From assembly GCF_000308655.1 (NCBI RefSeq), contig NZ_BAGC01000008.1:1-64000 (forward strand): a DNA stretch of 64,000 nt, in the 5' to 3' direction. A model generated the notes under the pieces. The model did no database searches. It was not told the DNA's origin and saw only the letters and a list, made by a program, of their open reading frames with translations. This DNA comes from Nocardia niigatensis NBRC 100131. GTDB lineage: Bacteria; Actinomycetota; Actinomycetes; Mycobacteriales; Mycobacteriaceae. Below, one piece after another: positions 1-12,300 of the stretch (positions are counted from its first letter, which is position 1; the number at the start of each line of letters is the position of its first letter). The translations under genes were made by a program, and so were the position numbers.

Positions 1-1
1 G

Positions 2-3000
2 GTCGACGTCACCTATCACGAGGTGACCGACGCCGACACGGTGTCGGTCCCGATCGGGCGGCCGGTCTTCAATACCGCGCTGTACGTGCTGGATTCACGC
101 CTGCGACCGGTCGCGCCCGGCGTCGCGGGCGAGCTGTATCTCGCCGGTGACCAGCTGGCCATCGGCTATGTGGCCCGCCCGGACCTGACCGCCGACCGGT
201 TCGTCGCCAACCCGTTCGGGCACGGTGCGCGCATGTACCGCACCGGCGACCTCGTGAAGTGGCGGGCCGACGGTGAACTGGAATATCTGGGCCGCACCGA
301 CTTCCAGGTGAAGCTGCGCGGTCTGCGCATCGAACTGGGCGAGATCGAGGCCGCGCTGCTGGCGCAGCCGGGCGTGACCCAGTCGGTCGTGGTGGTGCGC
401 GCCGACGCGCAGGGCGGTGACCAGCTGGTCGGCTATGTGACCCGCGACCCCGCCGCGCAGGTCGACCCTACCCAGGTGAAAGTTGCGCTGGCGCAACTGC
501 TCCCGGCCTACATGGTGCCCTCGTCGATCGCGGTGATGGACGCCTTCCCGCTCAATGCCTCCGGCAAGCTGGACCGCCGGGCCCTGCCCGCCCCGGTCTT
601 CGAGCCCCGGCGTTTCCGCGCGCCGTCGACCCCGATCGAGGAGATCGTGGCGGGCGTCTTCACGGATCTGCTCGGCGCGGACCGGGTCGGCGCGGACGAC
701 GACTTCTTCGAACTCGGCGGCAATTCGCTGATCGCCACCCGCGCGGTCTCCCGGATCAACGAGGCCCTCGAGGCCACCGTCTCGGTGCGCGAACTCTTCG
801 AGACCGCAACGGTTTCCGGGCTGGCCGCCCGGATCGTGCCGGGCGCCGCTGGTGGCGCCCGCCCGCCGCTGGTGGCGGGGGAGCGGCCGGCGCGGGTGCC
901 GTTGTCGCTGGCCCAGCAGCGCATGTGGGTGCTCAACCAGCTGGATCCGGACTCCCCGGCCTACAACATCCCCATGGTCATCCGCCTCACCGGCACCCTC
1001 GACACGGCGGCGCTGGCCCGGGCCGCCGAGGACGTCCTGACCCGGCACGAGGTGCTGCGCACCCGCTACCCGGAATCGGTTCCCGGCGGCGCGCCGTACC
1101 AGGAGGTGCTCTCGGTCGCCGAGGCCCTCGCCGGCGGTCTCGAGATGGAGCGCGCCCGCGACATCGGCGCGCGGGTGCAGGAGCTCATCTACGCCGGATT
1201 CGATGTCGCGCACCAGGTTCCGGTGCGCATGCGACTACTCACCGGGGACGCGCCCGACGACTACCTGCTGATCCTGGTCGCCCATCACATCGCCGCCGAC
1301 GGCGCTTCCTTCGCGCCGCTGGCCCGCGATCTCATGATCGCCTACACCGCGCGCGCGGCGGGGGAGACGCCCGGCTGGGCGCCGCTGCCCGTGCAGTACG
1401 CGGACTTCGCGCTGTGGCAGCACGCGGTGATCGGCTCGGACACCGACGAGAACTCCGTCGCCGCAGCACAATTGGACTACTGGCGGGACCAGCTCGCCGG
1501 CCTGCCCACGCGGCCGCTGCTGCCGCTGGACCGGCCGCGCCCGCCGGTGCCGTCCATGGCGGGCGCGCTGGTCGACTACGTGGTGCCCGCCGAGGTGCAC
1601 GCCGAGCTGAATCGCATTGCGCGCCGCCATAATGCGTCGCTGTTCATGGTGATGCACGCGGCCGTCGCGGTCCTGCTGGCGCGACTGTCGGGCAGCCCGG
1701 ACGTCGTCGTCGGCACGCCGATCGCGGGCCGCGGCGAGCAGGTGCTCGACGGCCTGGTCGGCATGTTCGTCAATACCCTCACCCTGCGCACGACGGTCGA
1801 TCCCGCCGCGTCCTTCGACGATCTGGTGGCCGCCGCCCGGGAAACCGATCTGTCGGCCTTCGCCCACGCGGACGTCCCGTTCGAGCGCGTGGTGGAGGCG
1901 GCCGCGCCCGGCCGCGGCCAGGCCGATCCGCTGCTGCAGGTGGTACTGGCGTTGCAGCACAACGAGGTAGCGGAGCTGGAACTGCCCGGCCTGTCGGTCT
2001 CCGGTGTGGACGCGGCGCTCGAAGCCGCCAAGTTCGATCTGCAGATCGGCGTCGAGTCCGCGCCGAACGCCGCGGACGGCACGCCCGGTGACCTCATCGT
2101 CGTGTTCTCCTATGCCACCGAGCTGTTCGACGAATCCACGATCGAGGCCCTCGGCGCCCGCCTGGTGCGCATCCTGGCCGCGGTCGCCGGTGACTCGCAT
2201 ATGGCGGTGGGCGACCTCGACATTCCGAGTCCGGCCGAGCGCGCCGGCGTCCGCGCGCTGCCCGCACCCGCACCGGCGGTGACCACCGGCACCGCGCACG
2301 GCACCGCCCTGCCGCAGTCGCTCTCGGCCTCGGTCGAGGACGACCCTGACGGTCCGGCCCTGGTCTGGGGCGAGGAGGTGGTGTCCTACGGCGATCTCGA
2401 CGCCCGCTCGTCGCGGCTGGCCCGGTTCCTGATCAGCCGTGGCTGCGGGCCCGGTACCGGTGTCGCCATGCGGCTGGATCGGGGAGCCGATCTGGCGGTG
2501 GCCACCTGGGCCGTGCTCAAGACCGGTGCGGCGGTGGTGCCGCTGGCCGGTCTGGACCGGCTGCCGCCCAGCGGCCTGGATGTGAAGGTGGGCCTGACCG
2601 CCGGGAAACCGGTCGCCGTGCCCGGCATCGACTGGCTCGCGCTGGACGATCCGGGGGTGGCCGCCGAGGTCGCCACCGAATCGGCCCGGCCGGTCACCTA
2701 CGCGCACCGCATTCGCGCGCTGCGTGGCGACGACACCGCCTTCGCGGCACCGGGACGGGCCTCGCTGAGCTATGACGAGGTCGCGGCCATGGTGGATCGG
2801 GTGCGCGCCGGTTCCGAGCTGACCTTCGAATCACGCACCTACTGGTCCGGATCGGCGGATCACCCGTTCACCCTCCTCGAACCGATCGCCGCGGGCGGCG
2901 TCGGGGCGTCGATGGTCCTGGCGGAGGCCGGCGCCGATCTCACCGAGACGCTCGCCGACGAATGGGTCACCCACCTGTTCGCCGACCGCGCCCGGCTGGA

Positions 3001-3121
3001 CGGGGCCGACCCGGCGGAACTGGACGATCTCACCGCCCTCGTGGTGGACGGCCTGCCCGTCCCCGCCCGGTGGTCGGGTCTCACCGTCGTCGCCGTCCCG
3101 GGGGCCGCCGGCCCCCGCTGA
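2..3121 (+). CDS. Non-ribosomal peptide synthetase, 3' part, ...A-T-C-A*
   Basis: This is the C-terminal part of an NRPS whose start lies before the window. In order it holds the end of an adenylation domain (YRTGDLV near base 232, NASGKLDRR near 553), a thiolation domain (LGGNSL near 711-728), and a condensation domain from about 892 whose active site HHIAADG lies near 1283. From about 2309 a last adenylation-like region keeps only the N-terminal subdomain signature ([16 protein letters not shown]). It has no TSGSTG loop, no YGPTE, no YRTGD and no carrier site, and ends at TGA 3119-3121. The module is therefore split: the condensation domain is here and the working A-T pair opens the next gene, 131 or more bases downstream. 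The product is unknown. The family call is secure; the role of the degenerate end is not known to me. Confidence 0.93.
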   Translation, partial: VDVTYHEVTDADTVSVPIGRPVFNTALYVLDSRLRPVAPGVAGELYLAGDQLAIGYVARPDLTADRFVANPFGHGARMYRTGDLVKWRADGELEYLGRTDFQVKLRGLRIELGEIEAALLAQPGVTQSVVVVRADAQGGDQLVGYVTRDPAAQVDPTQVKVALAQLLPAYMVPSSIAVMDAFPLNASGKLDRRALPAPVFEPRRFRAPSTPIEEIVAGVFTDLLGADRVGADDDFFELGGNSLIATRAVSRINEALEATVSVRELFETATVSGLAARIVPGAAGGARPPLVAGERPARVPLSLAQQRMWVLNQLDPDSPAYNIPMVIRLTGTLDTAALARAAEDVLTRHEVLRTRYPESVPGGAPYQEVLSVAEALAGGLEMERARDIGARVQELIYAGFDVAHQVPVRMRLLTGDAPDDYLLILVAHHIAADGASFAPLARDLMIAYTARAAGETPGWAPLPVQYADFALWQHAVIGSDTDENSVAAAQLDYWRDQLAGLPTRPLLPLDRPRPPVPSMAGALVDYVVPAEVHAELNRIARRHNASLFMVMHAAVAVLLARLSGSPDVVVGTPIAGRGEQVLDGLVGMFVNTLTLRTTVDPAASFDDLVAAARETDLSAFAHADVPFERVVEAAAPGRGQADPLLQVVLALQHNEVAELELPGLSVSGVDAALEAAKFDLQIGVESAPNAADGTPGDLIVVFSYATELFDESTIEALGARLVRILAAVAGDSHMAVGDLDIPSPAERAGVRALPAPAPAVTTGTAHGTALPQSLSASVEDDPDGPALVWGEEVVSYGDLDARSSRLARFLISRGCGPGTGVAMRLDRGADLAVATWAVLKTGAAVVPLAGLDRLPPSGLDVKVGLTAGKPVAVPGIDWLALDDPGVAAEVATESARPVTYAHRIRALRGDDTAFAAPGRASLSYDEVAAMVDRVRAGSELTFESRTYWSGSADHPFTLLEPIAAGGVGASMVLAEAGADLTETLADEWVTHLFADRARLDGADPAELDDLTALVVDGLPVPARWSGLTVVAVPGAAGPR

Positions 3122-3322
3122 GCCCCTGGTGAGCGGCCCGGAGTGGCCCTCCCGCCCGCAGGACTGAATACTCCTTGGGGAAGCGCGCGTGACCGGTCCC
3201 TCCGCGGGGGCCGACAGCCCTGCCACCAGCGGGGTCGAGTAACGCGGCCTGCGTGAACCCGATGAACAATGTCGGTGCACGCGGCGGTATGGGCAATGAC
3301 GGACAGGATGAGGACAGGCTGC

Positions 3323-3376
3323 ATGATTCGGGTGGTCGGCGACCGGAAGATCGAGTTCGTGGCGGTGGCGGCATGA
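3323..3376 (+). CDS. Possible 17-residue leader peptide
   Basis: ATG 3323 opens a short frame encoding [17 protein letters not shown]. Its TGA (3374-3376) overlaps ATG 3373 of the giant NRPS as ATGA, the overlap expected for translational coupling. A purine-rich stretch (GGATGAGGACAGG) precedes the ATG. It favours 3373 as the NRPS start if translated. There is no homology support and the frame could be chance. Confidence 0.2.
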   Translation: MIRVVGDRKIEFVAVAA

Positions 3377-6300
3377 CCCGCACGGCTCGCGTACGTCCCA
3401 CCCGGACCCGCCGTGGACCCCATATTCCGACACTGCCGCAGCTGCTGGCGACCGCGGTGGAGGCCAATCCGGGGGGCCTCGCCGTCACGGTCGCCGATGC
3501 CGACGCCACCCTGGTCGGCCTGAGCTACGCCGAACTCGACGAGCGGTCGAACCGGCTGGCCCGCCTGCTCATCACCCGCGGCATCGGCCCGGAGGATCTG
3601 GTGGCGGTCGGCATCCGCCGCTCGCTGGAGTCGGTGGTGGCGGTGTGGGCGGTCGCCAAGACCGGTGCGGGCTTCGTCCCCGTCGACCCCAACTATCCCG
3701 CCGATCGCGTGCAGCACATGATCTCGGACTCGCGGGCCGTGCTGGGCCTGACCGTGGCCGACACCCGTGAGGTCCTGCCGACCACGCTGCCGTGGCTGGA
3801 GCTGGACACCGAGGAGATCGCGGCCGCCGCGCAGGGGTATCCGGCCGAACCGGTCACCAATGCCGACCGGGCGCGCCCGCTGCGGGCCGAGCATCCGGCC
3901 TACGCCATCTACACCTCGGGATCGACCGGCCTGCCCAAGGGCGTGGTCGTCACCCACACCGGCCTGGCCGCGCTGACCGCGGAGATGCGCGAGCGCTTCG
4001 GCATCGGCCCGGAGTCGCGGGTGCTGCAGGTCGCCACCCCCTCCTTCGACGCCTCGATCATGGAACTGCTGATGGCCATCGGCGCGGCCGCGACCATGGT
4101 GGTCGCGGTGCCCGAGGTGTACGGCGGCGACGAACTGGGCCGACTGATCGCCCGGGAGCGGGTGACCCACGGCCTGATCACGCCGTCGGTGCTGGCCTCG
4201 CTGGATCCGGATCAGCTCACCACCATGGAGGCCATTGCCGGTGGCGGCGAGGCCATTTCGGCCGAGCTGGTGCGTCGCTGGTCCGGCGACGCGTCCGGTC
4301 GCCGCCGCTTCCACAACGCCTACGGCCCGACCGAGGCGACCATCGCCACCAATATCTCCGACCCGCTGTCCCCGGACCGGCCGGTCACCATCGGCGCCCC
4401 CATCCGCGGCGCCGGCGCGTACGTGCTGGACGAATGGCTGCGGCCGGTGCCGGTCGGCGCCCCGGGCGAGCTGTACATCGCCGGTGCGCTGCTGGCGCGC
4501 GGGTATCATGCCCGGCCCGAACTGACCGCGGCCCGCTTCGTCGCGAACCCGTTCGACGGGGCCGCGGGCGCGCGGCTGTACCGCACCGGTGACCTGGTGC
4601 GCGCCAATGCCGCCGGTGAGCTGGAGTATGTGGGCCGCAACGACTTCCAGGTGAAGATCCGCGGCCTGCGCATCGAGCTGGGCGAGATCGACGCGGTGCT
4701 CGCCGGGCACGAGTCGGTCGACTTCGCGGTCACCGTCGGCCATGAGGTGAACGGCCGCGCCACCGCGCTGGTCTCGTATGTGCATGCGGCCCCGGGCTTC
4801 TCGGTGGACACCGCGGTGCTGTCGGAGCTGGCCGAGCGGACCCTGCCCGCGCACATGGTGCCCGCCACCATCATCGAGCTCGACGCCATTCCGCTGACGC
4901 CCGCGGGCAAGCTGGATCGCCGCGCGCTGCCCGAGCCGGAACTCGAGGTCACCGAGTACCGCGCGCCCGAGACCGCGGCCCAGCGGGCGGTGGCCGAGGT
5001 CATCGCCGAGGTGCTGCGCCTGGATCGGGTCGGCCTCGACGACGACTTCTTCACGCTCGGCGTGGATTCCATCACCGCCATCCAGATCGTGTCCCGGGCG
5101 CGCGCCCGGGGGCTGGGCTTCAAGCCCAAGGAGATGTTCGCCGCCCGCACCGTGGCCGCGCTGGCCGAGGTCGCGGTGCCGGTCGACAATGCCTCCGCCA
5201 CCGAGGAACTCGCGACCGGGCCGCTGGTCGAGTTGTCCGCCGAGGACGAGGCGCGGCTGCGCGAGCGCTACCCGAACCTGTCGGAGGTGTGGCCGCTCAC
5301 CCCGCTGCAGACCGGCATGCTGTTCCACGCGCGGCTGGCCGAATCCTCCGTCGACGCCTACATGGTGCAGTTCGCCCTCGATCTGGCCGGTGAGATCGAC
5401 GTGCCGCGTGTGCACGCCGCCGCCCGCGCGATGCTGGACCGGCACGTCAACCTGCGGGTGGTCTTCGCCGAGGACAGCGCCGGCACGCCGCTGCAGGTCG
5501 TCCTCGACGACGTCGAACTGCCCTGGCAGTACCTGGATCTCAGTGATCGGGTGCCCGCCGAGGCGCTGGCCGAGGTCGACCGCCTGATGGCCTTCGAGGT
5601 GGCCCGCCACTTCGACATGGGCGCCGGGCCGCTGCTGCGGGTGGCGCTCTACCGCACCGCCGCCGACCGCTACCGGGTGTGTGTCACCAGCCACCACATC
5701 CTCATCGACGGCTGGTCCATGCCGTTGCTCATCCAGGACATGCTGCTGCTGTACGCGGCCGGCGGCGACGCCGCGCACATTCCGGCGGTGCGGCCCTACC
5801 GCGACTACCTGGCCTGGCTGGCCGCCCGCGACCACGGCGCGGCCCGCGAGGCGTGGCGCGAGACCCTCGACGGTTTCACCGAGCCGACACCGCTCGCCGC
5901 CGTCGACCCCTCGCGCGAGATCACCTCCGGCATCGGCGAAGTCACCTTCCAGCTGTCCGAGGACGACACCGCCGCGCTGACCAAGATCGCGCACGAGGCG
6001 GGTGTCACCCTCAATACCGTCGTGCAGGCGGCGTGGGGTCTGCTCATCGGCCGCAGCACCGACCGTGACGACGTGGTCTTCGGCGCCACCGTGTCCGGTC
6101 GTCCGCCGCAGCTGGCGGGCATCGAGACCATGATCGGCCTGTTCCTCAACGCCATCCCGGTGCGGGTGCGGCTGCATCCCGGCAGCACGCTCACCGAGGT
6201 GCTGCGGGACCTGCAGCACGAGCAGGCCGCGCTGCTCGACCACCACCACGTCGGGCTGGGCGAGATCCAGGAGATCGCCGGAGTCGACGGGCTTTTCGAC

Positions 6301-9300
6301 TCCCTCGTGGTGTTCGCCTCCTTCCCGGTGGACGAGGAATCCCTCGACGACGCCGCCGCGCCCATCGATGGCGCCGGCATCCTCGGCGCGTCCGCGACCA
6401 ACGGCACCCACTACCCGCTCACCGTCATGGTGCAGCCGCGTGGCAAGGGTCTCGGCTTCGGCGTGAAGTACCTGCGCGACCTCTTCACGGAGGACGCGGC
6501 ACAGGCCATCGCGCAACGGCTTTCGGCGCTGCTGTCCCGCATCGCCGCCGATCCGCGGGCGCGGGTGTCCGCGGTGGACGCGCTGCTCGACGGCGAACGC
6601 CGCGAACTGGCGGCCGTCAACGCCACCGACGTGCCGGAGCTGCTGGACGATTCGACGCTGCTCACCCTGTTCGACGCCCAGGTGGCGCGGACCCCGGACG
6701 CCCCGGCCGTCCACTTCGGCCGCACCACCCTGACCTACGCCGAGCTCGACGCCCGCTCCCGCCGCCTCGCGCAGGAACTCACCCTGCGCGGCGTGGGCGC
6801 GGAATCCCGGGTGGCCGTGGCCATGCGGCGCGGCATCGACCTGGTGGTCGCCATCTACGCGGTGCTGCGCTCCGGCGGCGCGTACGTGCCGGTGGATCCC
6901 GACCACCCGGCCGAGCGCAACGAGTACGTGCTCGCGGGCTCCGCGCCGGTGTGCGTGCTCACCCGCGCCGCCGACGACTTCGAAACCGCCTCCGGCGTAC
7001 CGCTGTTCTTCGTGGACGCCCTCGCGGGCGCGGACCCGTTCGTGGAGGTAGCCCCCGCGGGCGTGCGCCCGGACAACGCCGCGTACGTCATCTACACCTC
7101 CGGCTCCACCGGCCGCCCCAAGGGCGTGGTCATCACGCACCGGCAGATGGCCAACCAGTTCCGCTGGGCCCAGCGCACCTACCCGCATCGCGCGGGCGAC
7201 GTGGTGCTGCACAAGACGCCCATCACCTTCGACATCTCCACCTGGGAGCTGTTCTGGCCGCTGCAGACCGGCGCGGCCGTGGTGGTGGCCGAGCCCGACG
7301 GGCACCGTGACCCGGCCTACATCGCGCGGATGATCGACGAATACGCCGTCACCTCCGTGCATTTCGTGCCGTCCATGCTCGACGCCTACCTCGACGGCGC
7401 GGCCCGGCGGCACCCCTCGCTGCGCTGGGTGTTCGCCGCCGGTGAGGCGCTCACGGCGGAGAGCGCCGCGAAATTCACCGCCGCGCTGCCGGATACCGAA
7501 CTGGTGAACTGGTACGGCCCGGCCGAGGCCACCGTGGTCACCGCCCACCCGGCCGAGCGCGCCCACGGCGGCGCGGTGCCGATCGGCAGCCCCGTCGCCA
7601 ATACCCGTGTGCTGGTGCTGGACCGGCAGCTGCGGCCGGTGCCGTTCGGCGCGGCCGGCGAACTCTATGTCGCCGGTGTGCAATTGGCGCGCGGCTACCT
7701 CGGCGCGCCCGCGCTGACCGCCGAGCGCTTCGTCGCCCACGAGGCCGGGCAGCGGCTCTACCGCACCGGCGACGTCGTCCGCTGGATCCATGACGGCGTC
7801 TCGCACGCCCTGGAATACCTGGGCCGCAGCGACTTCCAGGTGAAGTTGCGCGGTCAGCGCATCGAGTTGGGTGAGATCGAGACCGTCCTGCTCGGCCACG
7901 CGGCCGTGCACCGCGCCGCCGTCTCCCTGGTCCGCGGCGCCGGCGGCGACCGTCTTGTCGCCTACCTGGTGCTCGAGGACAGCGCGCAGGTCACCGACGC
8001 CGAACTGCTCTCGCACACCCGCGAATCCGTGCCGTCCTACATGGTGCCCTCGGCCGTGGTGCGGCTGGACGCCATGCCGCTCAACGCCTCCGGCAAGCTG
8101 GACCGCAAGGCGCTGCCGGTGCCGCAGTTCCAGGCTCGCGAGTACCGCGAGCCCGCCACCGCCGCCGAGCGCACGGTGGCCGAGGTCTTCGCGGCCGTGC
8201 TGCACCTGGACCGGGTGGGCGCGGACGACGACTTCTTCGAGCTGGGCGGCAACTCGCTCAACGCCACCCGGGTGGTCGCGCGGCTGGGCGCCGCGGTCGG
8301 CGGCCGGGTGCCGGTGCGTGCCCTGTTCGAGGCGCCCACCGTCGCCGAACTCGCGAATTCGCTGGGCGCGCTGGATGATACGGCCGTCGCACCGCTGCGG
8401 CCGATGCCGCGGCCGGAGCTGGTGCCGCTGTCCTACGCGCAGCAGCGCATGTGGTTCCTCAACCGCCTCGACACCGAGGCCGCCACCTACAACCTGCCCA
8501 TCGCACTGCGCGTCACCGGCCCGCTGGACGTGCCCGCGCTGCGCGCCGCCGTGGCCGACCTGGTCGCCCGGCACGAGGTGCTGCGCACCTACTATCCCGA
8601 GCACGAGGGCGTCGGCCACCAGTTGATCCTGGACGTCCACGCGCCCGACGCCATGCCGTCGCTGCCGGTCGTCCCGGTCACCGAAGCCGAAGTGGCACAG
8701 GTGGTCTCGGAGATCGCCTTCGCGCCCTTCGACGTGACCACCGCCCCGCCGCTGCGGCTGCGGCTGCTGCGTCTGGACGCCGAGGACCACGTGCTGGTCT
8801 GCGTGGTCCACCACATCGCCGGTGACGGCTTCTCCGGCGGCCCGCTCACCCGCGACCTGATGACCGCCTACTTCGGCCGCATGCAGGGGCAGGAACCGTC
8901 GTGGGCCCCGCTGCCCGTGCAGTACGCCGACTACGCGCTGTGGCAGCGCGAAAGCCTCGGCGACGAGCACGATTCCGGCTCGCTGCTGGCCCGCCAGTTC
9001 GACTACTGGCGCTCCGCCCTGGCCGGCCTGCCCGATCAGCTGGAGCTGCCGACCGACCGGCCCCGGCCGGCGGTGGCCTCCGGGCGCGGCGCGGTGCACG
9101 CCTTCGATATCGACCCGCATGTGCACGGCGCCCTGAACCGGGTTGCGCAGCAGCACAATACGACGCTGTTCATGGTGCTGCACACCGCCTTCGCGGTACT
9201 GCTGGCGCGCGTCACCGGCACCCGCGACATCGCCATCGGCGCGCCCATCGCGGGCCGCGGCGAGGCCGACCTGGACAACCTGATCGGCATGTTCGTCAAC

Positions 9301-12300
9301 ACCCTGGTGCTGCGCACCCGGGTGGACCCGAACAACAGCTTCGCCGAACTGCTCGCCGCCGTGCGGCAGACCGACCTGGCCGCCTTCGAGCACGCCGACG
9401 CGCCGTTCGAACGCATTGTGGAACTGCTGGATCCGCCGCGCTCGCAGGCCCGGCACCCGCTGTTCCAGGTGTCGCTGACCGTGCAGAACATGACCCCGGC
9501 CGTATTCGAACTGCCCGGCGTCACCGTCTCCGACGTCGACCTGACCGTGCCGGTCGCCAAGTTCGACCTGGACCTGACCCTGGTGGAGCGCACCACCGCC
9601 GACGGTGTGGCACAGGGCATCTCGGCGGCGTTCACCTACGCCACCGACCTGTTCGACCCGGAGTCCCTGGACCGCCTGGCCGAGCGCCTGCGCCGCACCC
9701 TGGTCGCGGTGGCCACCCATCCGGAGCGGGCCGTCGGCGACTTCGACCTGCTGGCCGTCGACGAACGGCAGCGGGTGCTGGCGGACTGGAACGCCACCAC
9801 CGTCGACATCGCCGCCGGGCAGCCCCGCGCCGCCACCACGACCCTGGTGTCGCTGTTCGAGACCCAGGCGCTGCGCACCCCCGGCGAGGTCGCCCTGGTC
9901 CAGGATGGCGAGCGGCTCACCTACGCCGAGTTCTCGGCCCGCGTCCACCGCCTGGCCCGGCGCCTCATCGCCGAGGGCGTCGGACCGGAATCCCTGGTGG
10001 CCCTGCACATCCGGCGTTCGCTGGACTTCGTGACCGCGGTCTACGCCGTGCTGGCCGCCGGTGGCGCGTACGTGCCGCTGGACCCGGACCAGCCCGCCGA
10101 GCGCATCGCGCACGTGCTGGACACCGCGAACCCCGTCCGCGTGCTCACCACCTCCCGCGACGCCTTCGACGCGGGCGCGCACCCGGTGCTCGAGGTCGAC
10201 ACCGCGATCCTCGCCGGATACGCCGACCACCCGGTCATCGACGTGGAACGCCGGGCGCCGCTGCGCCCGGAGAACACCGCCTACGTCATCTTCACCTCGG
10301 GCTCGACCGGCCGCCCCAAGGGCGTGGCGGTGCCGCACGCGGCGGCCGTGAACCAGATCCGCTGGATCACCGCCGAGTACGGGCTCGACGGCGACGACAT
10401 CGTGCTGTTCAAGACCCCGGCCACCTTCGACGTGTCGGTGTGGGAACTGTTCGGCCCCTTGGCCACCGGCGGCCGCATGGTCGTCGCCACGCCCGACGGG
10501 CACCGCGACCCCCTGTATCTGGCCGATGTCATAGCCGCCGAACGGGTCACCCTCACCTCGTTCGTGCCGTCCATGCTGCGCGCCTTCTCGGCGGCCGCCG
10601 ATCCCACGCTGCTGGGCTCGCTGCGGGCGCTGCTGGTGGCGGGTGAGGCGTTCACCTCCGACGCCGTCGACGCCTTCCGCGCGATCAGCCCGGCCGCACT
10701 GCACAACCTGTACGGCCCCACCGAATTCACCGTGCACGCCACCTACGCGCCGGTCGCCGCCGACGTCTCCGGCGCCGTGCCGATCGGCGGCCCGGTCTGG
10801 AACTCCCGTGCCTACGTGCTGGATTCCCGCCTGCACCCGGTCGCCCCCGGCCTGGTGGGCGAGCTGTACCTGGCGGGCGCTCAGCTGGCCCGCGGCTATG
10901 TCGGCCGCCCCGACCTGACCGCGGATCGCTTCGTGGCCAGCCCCTTCCGTCGCGGCGAGCGCATGTATCGCACCGGCGACCTGGTGCGGTGGAACGCCGA
11001 CGGCAAGCTGGTCTACCTGGGCCGCACCGACTTCCAGGTGAAGCTGCGCGGCCTGCGCATCGAGCTCGGCGAGATCGAGGCCGCGCTCACCTCGCACGCC
11101 GCCGTGGACCAGGCCGTCGTGGTGATGCGGTCCGACTCGGACCGCGGCGACCAGCTCGTGGGCTACGTGGTTCCAGAGAGGGAGCGAAGCGAAGGCCAAA
11201 TAGACACCGCCGCGCTCAAGGCTCATCTGGCGGCCAGGCTGCCGTCCTACATGGTGCCCGCCGCCCTGGTGGTGCTGGACGCCATGCCGGTCAACGCCAA
11301 CGGCAAGCTGGACCGGAAGGCGCTGCCCGCACCGGAATTCGAGGCGCGCGAGTTCCGTGCGCCGGTGTCCCCGGTCGAGCAGACCGTCGCCACCGTCTTC
11401 GCCGAGACCCTCGGCCTCGGCCACCCGGTCGGTCGCGACGACGACTTCTTCGCGCTCGGCGGCAACTCGCTGGTCGCCACCCAGGTGGTCGCCCGCCTCG
11501 GCGCGGCCCTCGACACCCGCGTCCCGGTGCGGATCCTCTTCGACGCGCCGTCGGTGGCGGCGCTGGCCGCCGCCCTCGAATCGGCCACCGGCACCGGCCG
11601 CCGCGCCCTGGTGGCCGGTCCGCGCCCGGAGCGCATTCCGCTGTCCCCGGCGCAGCAGCGCATGTGGTTCCTCAACCGCTTCGACACCGAGTCGGCCGCC
11701 TACAACATTCCCGCCGCGGTCCGGCTCACCGGCGCCCTGGACGTGGACGCCCTGCGCGCGGCGGTCTCGGATGTGGTTGCCCGCCACGAGATCCTGCGCA
11801 CCATCTACCCCGAGACCGAAGACGGTCCGGTGCAGGTCGTGCTCCCCGTCACCCAGGCGACGCCCGAACTCGAGGTCCGCGCCGTCACCTCCGAGCAGGT
11901 CGCGAAAGCGGTGCTCGAGGTGGCGTCGCACCTGTTCGACGTCACCACCGAGGTGCCGCTGCGCATCGCCCTGTTCGAGATCACCGACGCCCCAGGCGAA
12001 TACGTGCTGGCCCTGGTGATCCACCACATCTCCGGCGACGGCTCCTCAGTGACGCCGCTGACCCGGGACCTCATGGTGGCCTACGCCGCCCGGTCCCTGG
12101 CTCTGGAACCGGCCTGGCAGCCGCTGCCGGTCCAGTACGCCGACTACGCCATCTGGCAGCGCGAACTGCTCGGCGACGAGCACGATCCGGAATCGGTGGC
12201 CGCCGCCCAGATCGGGTACTGGCAGCAGGCGCTGGCCGGCCTGCCCGACCAGCTGGACCTGCCGTCGGACCGGCCGCGACCGGCCGTGCAGTCCTTCCAC

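Noticed and set aside
2860-12027. A minus-strand open frame of more than 3,000 codons opposite the giant NRPS
   Set aside because: Its translation is low-complexity (repeats of His-Arg-Gly-Gly-Val type) and mirrors the third-position GC bias of the NRPS; it has no family likeness.
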